A DNA stretch of 64,000 nucleotides, from NCBI RefSeq assembly GCF_016904955.1, contig NZ_JADIKE010000038.1:62001-126000 (forward strand). The letters are read 5' to 3'. The position numbers and the translations under genes were made by a program. Under the pieces are notes generated by a model. That model was not told the origin of the DNA. It saw nothing but the letters and a program-made list of their open reading frames with translations, and searched no databases. This DNA comes from Dyella flava (lineage in GTDB: Bacteria; Pseudomonadota; Gammaproteobacteria; Xanthomonadales; Rhodanobacteraceae). This document shows positions 60,258 through 64,000 of the stretch, one piece after another. Numbering within the stretch: position 1 is the first letter of the stretch; every line of letters starts with the position of its first letter.

Positions 60258-62653
60258 GAGCGGGCTTCCGGCAAGGGCGATGCAGGCCGCAGCAGGCTGG
60301 CGGTAAGGGCATGCCAGGCGCGATCGAGCAGGTTTTCTTCCTGTGGCGGCAACTCGCGCACGCGGCCATTGGCGATGGCGCGCGCCAGTTCCTGCAAGTT
60401 CATGACATCGCTGCGTTGACCGCGCCGATTGACGAACAGGCTGTTGCCAGACAGCGGGGAGAACCATGCCAGCTTGCGTTGGGTGGCTTCACCGGTGGCT
60501 GGATCGATGAATTCGAACCAGCTGCCGAAGGGCAACTGGCGCAGGCGATTGTGGATCCGCGCTTCGCGCAGACCCAGCGGCGGCACGACCGCAACGTTGG
60601 TGGCGGCAGGCGGGGTTTCGTGCCCTCGCTGCTCGCCAAGGCGCTGGCGCTGCTTGAGGCGGATGGCCAGGTCGGTGGCACTGGGTGCCTCGGCCGTGCG
60701 GGCCGCCGCAACCTTGGGTTTTTCTGGTATGGCCGTTGGCGCAGGCGGTGGCGCTTGCGGCAAGGGGGGCGCAACGGCTGGTTTTTCCTCGACACTGGCT
60801 TTCGTGCTGGCTGCCGGAGGCGCAACGTCCGCCGCCGCGGCTTCGGGTGTCAGGACGGTGGCTTCGGGCGCCGCCGCGGTATCGATGCCGATCAAGCGCT
60901 GCGCGACCTGCTCGGCTTCATCGACATTCATGCCGATCTGCTGCAGGCCGGTTTCCACCTCATGCCGCAACAGCACGGGATCATTCACCGGGAACTGGCC
61001 GAGCAGTTGATCGGTGACACGCAATTGCTGGCGGAAGGCGTCGCTGTGTTCGCCATGACGAAGCAGGTTGAGCGCCAACACATCGGTCCATGCGCGTTCG
61101 AGCAAGGTACGCAGCAGACCACGCGGCGAAGCAAGCTTGAAGCGTTCGGACATCAGCTCATCGGCGCGATGGCGAGCCTGTTCCAGGCGCTCGCGCCCTT
61201 GCATGGCTTCGACGTGCCGGCGCTCGGAGGCCTGCGCTTTGCGGGACAGTTGTGCGAGGTGATGTTCGATATCCGCCAGCAAGCTGGTGTAGAGGCCCGC
61301 GGTGGGGGGCTCTTGCTGGGTACGCTCCACCAGTTGGCTGAGCTTGGCCAGCAGTTGATGATCGACTTCGCCATCCGGCCCGTCTAGCCAGCTATTGACG
61401 GTTTCGGCAAGCTTGCCCAGTACCTGGCGGGCAGGATGTTCTTGTTGATTGAAGAACTCGCGATCGTTGATGGCCAGGCGCAACAAGGGCAGTTGCAGGT
61501 TGCTCAACAGCACGCGTGCGTCGGGACCGTGATGCAGCTGTTTGGCCAGTTCTTCGAACAACATCGCGACCAGTTCTACGGTGTCACCCTGTTCGGCCGT
61601 CAGTTGCGTGTGTGGCACACCAGGAGGCAACCCGGCGTTAAGTTGCAGCAGCAGCTCTTCGTGCAGGCGCTGCGCGCTGCGCAGCTCGCGACTGGTGTGA
61701 TCAGTGACCTGGATCATGTGCTGCTGCAGGGCCGACAGGGCAAGCTGCAATTCATCCTGCGTCGCGGTGCGCCCGCCCGCGCTCGGCGCGGGGCCGACGC
61801 GCTGGCGCGACAGCAGGTCGCGCAAGGTTTCCAGTACGGCGATGGGTTCGCTGCGTTCGGCTGCGCCTCCCGCCGCAGGTGCCGGTGTTGCGGCGGCGGG
61901 GGTTGCCGTCGGTGATGCACTTTGGGTTGGGCCGTGGGTGGGACGTACGGCCGCAAAGGCACGTAACTGCGGCAGGATGCCATCGGCCAGCAGTTTGGAG
62001 TTGATGGCTTCGTAGAGCGATACCATCGTGCCGCCCACCGAGCTTTCGAACACCTGCAGCAGCATCAGGCGGTGCTCGATAGGCAAGTTCAGCGGATCGC
62101 TGGCGGCGCGCAGGATATGCGCCATGTTTTGCGGCCCTGAAGGCAGTTCCTCGCCTTCCAGCGGCGGCGTGCCGACCAGTACTGCCAGGCGATAGGACAG
62201 CTCGGACAACAAGGCGCCGTTGTGTGCCTCAAGGCGCGATGCGAGTTTGTCGAGCGCGGCGGTCAATTCGTGCTCGGTGCGGTCGAGCAGGGTCAGCGAT
62301 TGCAGGCTGAGCGGCTGCTCGGTGTCCTTGTCGTCGACGCTGCCCATCTGTTCGAAGCTGTCACGCAGGCGGGAGGCGAACGACTGGATGAATCCCTCGC
62401 GACCTTGCTGCACCAGGTTGCGGCTGTCGAAACAGCGCTGCTGCTCAAGATGGTTGCGTGACTTTTCCGCCTGGTCGTACAGCCGCTTGTCGAAGCGGTC
62501 CAGGCACAGGCGCAGGGTGGGCTCGATCCAGTGATCGCTCAGTGTGCAGGCGATATCGATCAGTCGACGCGCGCGTAACGGCAATTCAACGCGGCTGGCG
62601 CGGTGAATACGATCGCGTGCAGTGTACGAATCGAGCCTCGGTTCGACATCCAT
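60254..62653 (-). CDS. DUF1631 family protein (second, PilZ-linked)
   Basis: 799 aa, helical and Ala/Glu/Arg/Gln-rich, the same family as the 768-aa protein at 28.8 kb. Common blocks include MLFEELAKQLHHGPDARVLL/SNLQLPLLRLAINDREFF, a central HPARQVLGKLAETVNSWL region and the C-terminal WFEFIDPATGEATQRKLAWF and LFVNRRGQRSDVMN. Two low-complexity Ala/Pro-rich linkers (about residues 235-275 and 595-670). No known enzyme motif. It is co-translated with the PilZ gene, which supports a role in c-di-GMP signalling or surface behaviour. Confidence 0.88.
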   Translation of the reverse strand: MDVEPRLDSYTARDRIHRASRVELPLRARRLIDIACTLSDHWIEPTLRLCLDRFDKRLYDQAEKSRNHLEQQRCFDSRNLVQQGREGFIQSFASRLRDSFEQMGSVDDKDTEQPLSLQSLTLLDRTEHELTAALDKLASRLEAHNGALLSELSYRLAVLVGTPPLEGEELPSGPQNMAHILRAASDPLNLPIEHRLMLLQVFESSVGGTMVSLYEAINSKLLADGILPQLRAFAAVRPTHGPTQSASPTATPAAATPAPAAGGAAERSEPIAVLETLRDLLSRQRVGPAPSAGGRTATQDELQLALSALQQHMIQVTDHTSRELRSAQRLHEELLLQLNAGLPPGVPHTQLTAEQGDTVELVAMLFEELAKQLHHGPDARVLLSNLQLPLLRLAINDREFFNQQEHPARQVLGKLAETVNSWLDGPDGEVDHQLLAKLSQLVERTQQEPPTAGLYTSLLADIEHHLAQLSRKAQASERRHVEAMQGRERLEQARHRADELMSERFKLASPRGLLRTLLERAWTDVLALNLLRHGEHSDAFRQQLRVTDQLLGQFPVNDPVLLRHEVETGLQQIGMNVDEAEQVAQRLIGIDTAAAPEATVLTPEAAAADVAPPAASTKASVEEKPAVAPPLPQAPPPAPTAIPEKPKVAAARTAEAPSATDLAIRLKQRQRLGEQRGHETPPAATNVAVVPPLGLREARIHNRLRQLPFGSWFEFIDPATGEATQRKLAWFSPLSGNSLFVNRRGQRSDVMNLQELARAIANGRVRELPPQEENLLDRAWHALTASLLRPASPLPEARS

Positions 62654-62728
62654 GACTCAAATCTCAGAATTTCCCCAGGGCAAAGTGTATGCCGTATCAC
62701 GCTTGCCGTCATGAGGCTGACAAGGCTT

Positions 62729-62781
62729 AGGGCCTGTTCGCACTATTGGGGCGGGCCACGCCAATAGTGCGAACAGGCCCT
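62729..62781. terminator. Perfect 21-bp inverted repeat between hemW and the DUF1631 gene
   Basis: Arms 62729-62749 and 62761-62781 are exact reverse complements (core GGGCCTGTTCGCACTATTGG), with an 11-nt loop. It begins 7 bp from the hemW stop (62788). The stem is strong and there is no T tract. The GGCCTGTTCGC type occurs as an intergenic repeat in related bacteria. Confidence 0.85.
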
Positions 62782-62787
62782 GGATGC

Positions 62788-63951
62788 TCAATCGAGGAAA
62801 CTGGCGATCACGTCATTGAGGAAGCGCTGGCCCAATGGGGTTGTGCCCAGGCGCTGGGGATCGGCGTCCAGCCAGCCTCGCCGGCGGCCTTCGGCCAGCC
62901 GGGCGGCAATCTGTTGCAGGGGTAGGCCGGTGCGGGTTGGGAAATCGCCGGCCGGAACCCCGTCGATCAACCGCAGAGCATTGAGCATGTATTCGAACGG
63001 CAGCTCGCCAGCAGCGACGGCGGCATGGCCGCCCACTCGGGCCGGTCCACCGGCGGCTTGGAGATAGGCATTGGGGTGGCGGATTTTCCAGCGGCGGTAT
63101 ATCTCGCCCCTGGCCGCATCCGTGAGCTTGCCGTGCGCGCCGGCGCCTAGCCCCAGGTAATCGCCAAAGCGCCAGTAATTGAGATTGTGTTCGCAGCGCC
63201 GGCCTGGTTGTGCATAGGCGGAGATCTCGTATTGCGCATAGCCGGCTGCGGCCAGCCTGGCTTCGCAGGCTTCCTGCATGGCCCAGGCGTCGTCGTCGTC
63301 CGGCAGCGGCGGCGGGTGGGCGGCAAAGACGGTGTTGGGTTCCAGGGTGAGCTGGTAGTGCGAGATGTGCGTGGGCTGCAGGCTGACCGCACGATCCACG
63401 TCAGCCAGTGCACCGTCGAGGGATTGCTCGGGCAGGGCATACATCAGGTCGAGGTTGATGTTGCCGACGCCGGCGTCCTGCGCCGACTTCACGGCGGCTT
63501 CGGCTTCCCTGGCCGAATGGATGCGGCCGAGGCGCTTGAGCTTGTCGTCGTCGAAGCTCTGGATGCCGAAGGAAATGCGATTGACCCCTGCCGCCAGATA
63601 ACCGTCGAAGCGCCCATGCTCGACCGTGCCGGGGTTGGTTTCCAGCGTCACCTCGCATTCCGCCGCAAACGGCAGGCGGGCCTGTGCGCCATCGAGAAAA
63701 CGGGCGATCAGCTCGGGCGAAAACAGGCTGGGCGTGCCACCACCGAAAAACACGCTGACGATGGGTCTGCCATCCAGCGCGTTGCCGAAATCGGCGCGGT
63801 CGGCATCCAGATCGGTGAGCAAGGTGTCTACATAGGTTGCGTAGGGCGGTTCGCCGCGCAGCCCGTGCGAGTTGAAATCGCAGTACGGGCATTTTTTCAC
63901 GCACCACGGCATGTGGACATAAAGCGCCAGCGGTGGAGCGATCAACGACAT
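62788..63951 (-). CDS. hemW: Radical SAM heme chaperone HemW
   Basis: 387 aa. The radical SAM cluster ligands are Cys17-x3-Cys21-x2-Cys24 (CVKKCPYC), followed by VSVFFGGGTPSLF, and a HemN C-terminal domain (about 305-385). HemW transfers heme and is often mislabelled as oxygen-independent coproporphyrinogen oxidase; the CxxxCxxC context without the fourth Cys of HemN fits HemW. Four bases separate it from the fragment upstream. Confidence 0.95.
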   Translation of the reverse strand: MSLIAPPLALYVHMPWCVKKCPYCDFNSHGLRGEPPYATYVDTLLTDLDADRADFGNALDGRPIVSVFFGGGTPSLFSPELIARFLDGAQARLPFAAECEVTLETNPGTVEHGRFDGYLAAGVNRISFGIQSFDDDKLKRLGRIHSAREAEAAVKSAQDAGVGNINLDLMYALPEQSLDGALADVDRAVSLQPTHISHYQLTLEPNTVFAAHPPPLPDDDDAWAMQEACEARLAAAGYAQYEISAYAQPGRRCEHNLNYWRFGDYLGLGAGAHGKLTDAARGEIYRRWKIRHPNAYLQAAGGPARVGGHAAVAAGELPFEYMLNALRLIDGVPAGDFPTRTGLPLQQIAARLAEGRRRGWLDADPQRLGTTPLGQRFLNDVIASFLD

Positions 63952-63954
63952 AAG

Positions 63955-64000
63955 TCAGGTGTGCAATTCAGCGATGCGTGCGTGCAATTGGGCCATTGCC
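63955..64000 (-). CDS. C-terminal fragment, possibly rdgB
   Basis: Fifteen codons plus one base enter from the right edge and end in TGA, reading AMAQLHARIAELHT. This is a short C-terminus with no diagnostic motif. In gammaproteobacteria rdgB (dITP/XTP pyrophosphatase) usually lies just upstream of hemW, so I infer it from position only. Confidence 0.35.
   Translation of the reverse strand, partial: AMAQLHARIAELHT

Noticed and set aside
1..64000. CRISPR array or Cas genes
   Set aside because: No regularly spaced direct repeats with unique spacers and no cas-like product.

Overview
The window is about 62-65% GC chromosomal DNA of a gammaproteobacterium, most likely a Rhodanobacteraceae member (Dyella/Frateuria/Rhodanobacter type, order Xanthomonadales; an inference from gene content, not tested by any search). 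Pointers are two DUF1631 proteins, the petABC-sspA-sspB order, S9 peptidases, large TonB-dependent receptors and an XAC0095-like small protein. Most of it is core genome; the only clearly accessory stretch lies downstream of a tRNA-Asn (about 42.7-46.9 kb).

Layout. 1-7.0 kb: three integral-membrane GT-C type glycosyltransferase-like genes (the first cut by the window edge and read from a TTG start) around a secreted S9 prolyl-oligopeptidase-type peptidase. 7.0-10.3 kb (minus): corA, a DUF4105 membrane protein and corC. 10.4-16.5 kb (minus): a four-gene operon for making and exporting a surface polysaccharide (HlyD-type adaptor, periplasmic helical-toroid enzyme, cellulose-synthase-like GT2 with a PilZ domain, NodT-type outer-membrane factor). 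17.0-20.5 kb (minus): miaB, a GNAT gene, phoH and ybeY. The polysaccharide operon therefore splits the usual miaB-phoH-ybeY-corC run. 20.7-23.2 kb: a lytic transglycosylase facing a DegS/HtrA-type protease. 23.4-27.4 kb: petABC (cytochrome bc1) and sspA-sspB. 27.5-31.1 kb (minus): DUF1631 gene, nadC, DUF3301 gene. 31.3-33.6 kb: Trm112-like gene diverging from purE-purK, which are separated by a large self-complementary element. 33.6-38.0 kb: sodB, grxD, an SDR, a MarC-type protein and an OlsF-type bifunctional acyltransferase. 38.5-41.0 kb: TonB-dependent receptor; then ppnN and tRNA-Asn.

The accessory stretch holds a DUF3701-like tyrosine recombinase lacking several catalytic residues, imperfect 121-bp direct repeats on either side of it, REP-like repeats and a small XAC0095-like gene, and ends at a second TonB receptor. 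49.9-56 kb is core: rpiA, a Kch-like channel, EVE-domain gene, fau, 6S RNA (ssrS), zapA, a ZapB-like coiled coil, ygfB and pepP. 56-64 kb: Tat-exported phospholipase C, pepQ, PilZ and DUF1631 genes in one unit, and hemW.

Functional links. The PilZ domains (on the GT2 and at 59.9 kb) imply c-di-GMP control of exopolysaccharide and probably surface behaviour. corA and corC point to Mg2+ balance. zapB-like/zapA/ssrS/fau/EVE gene form a division, stationary-phase and folate cluster. The most unusual non-coding features are the 268-bp palindromic element that supplies the purK start codon, a leader-like repeat shared by sspB and fau, and the structured 292-bp sspA-sspB spacer.
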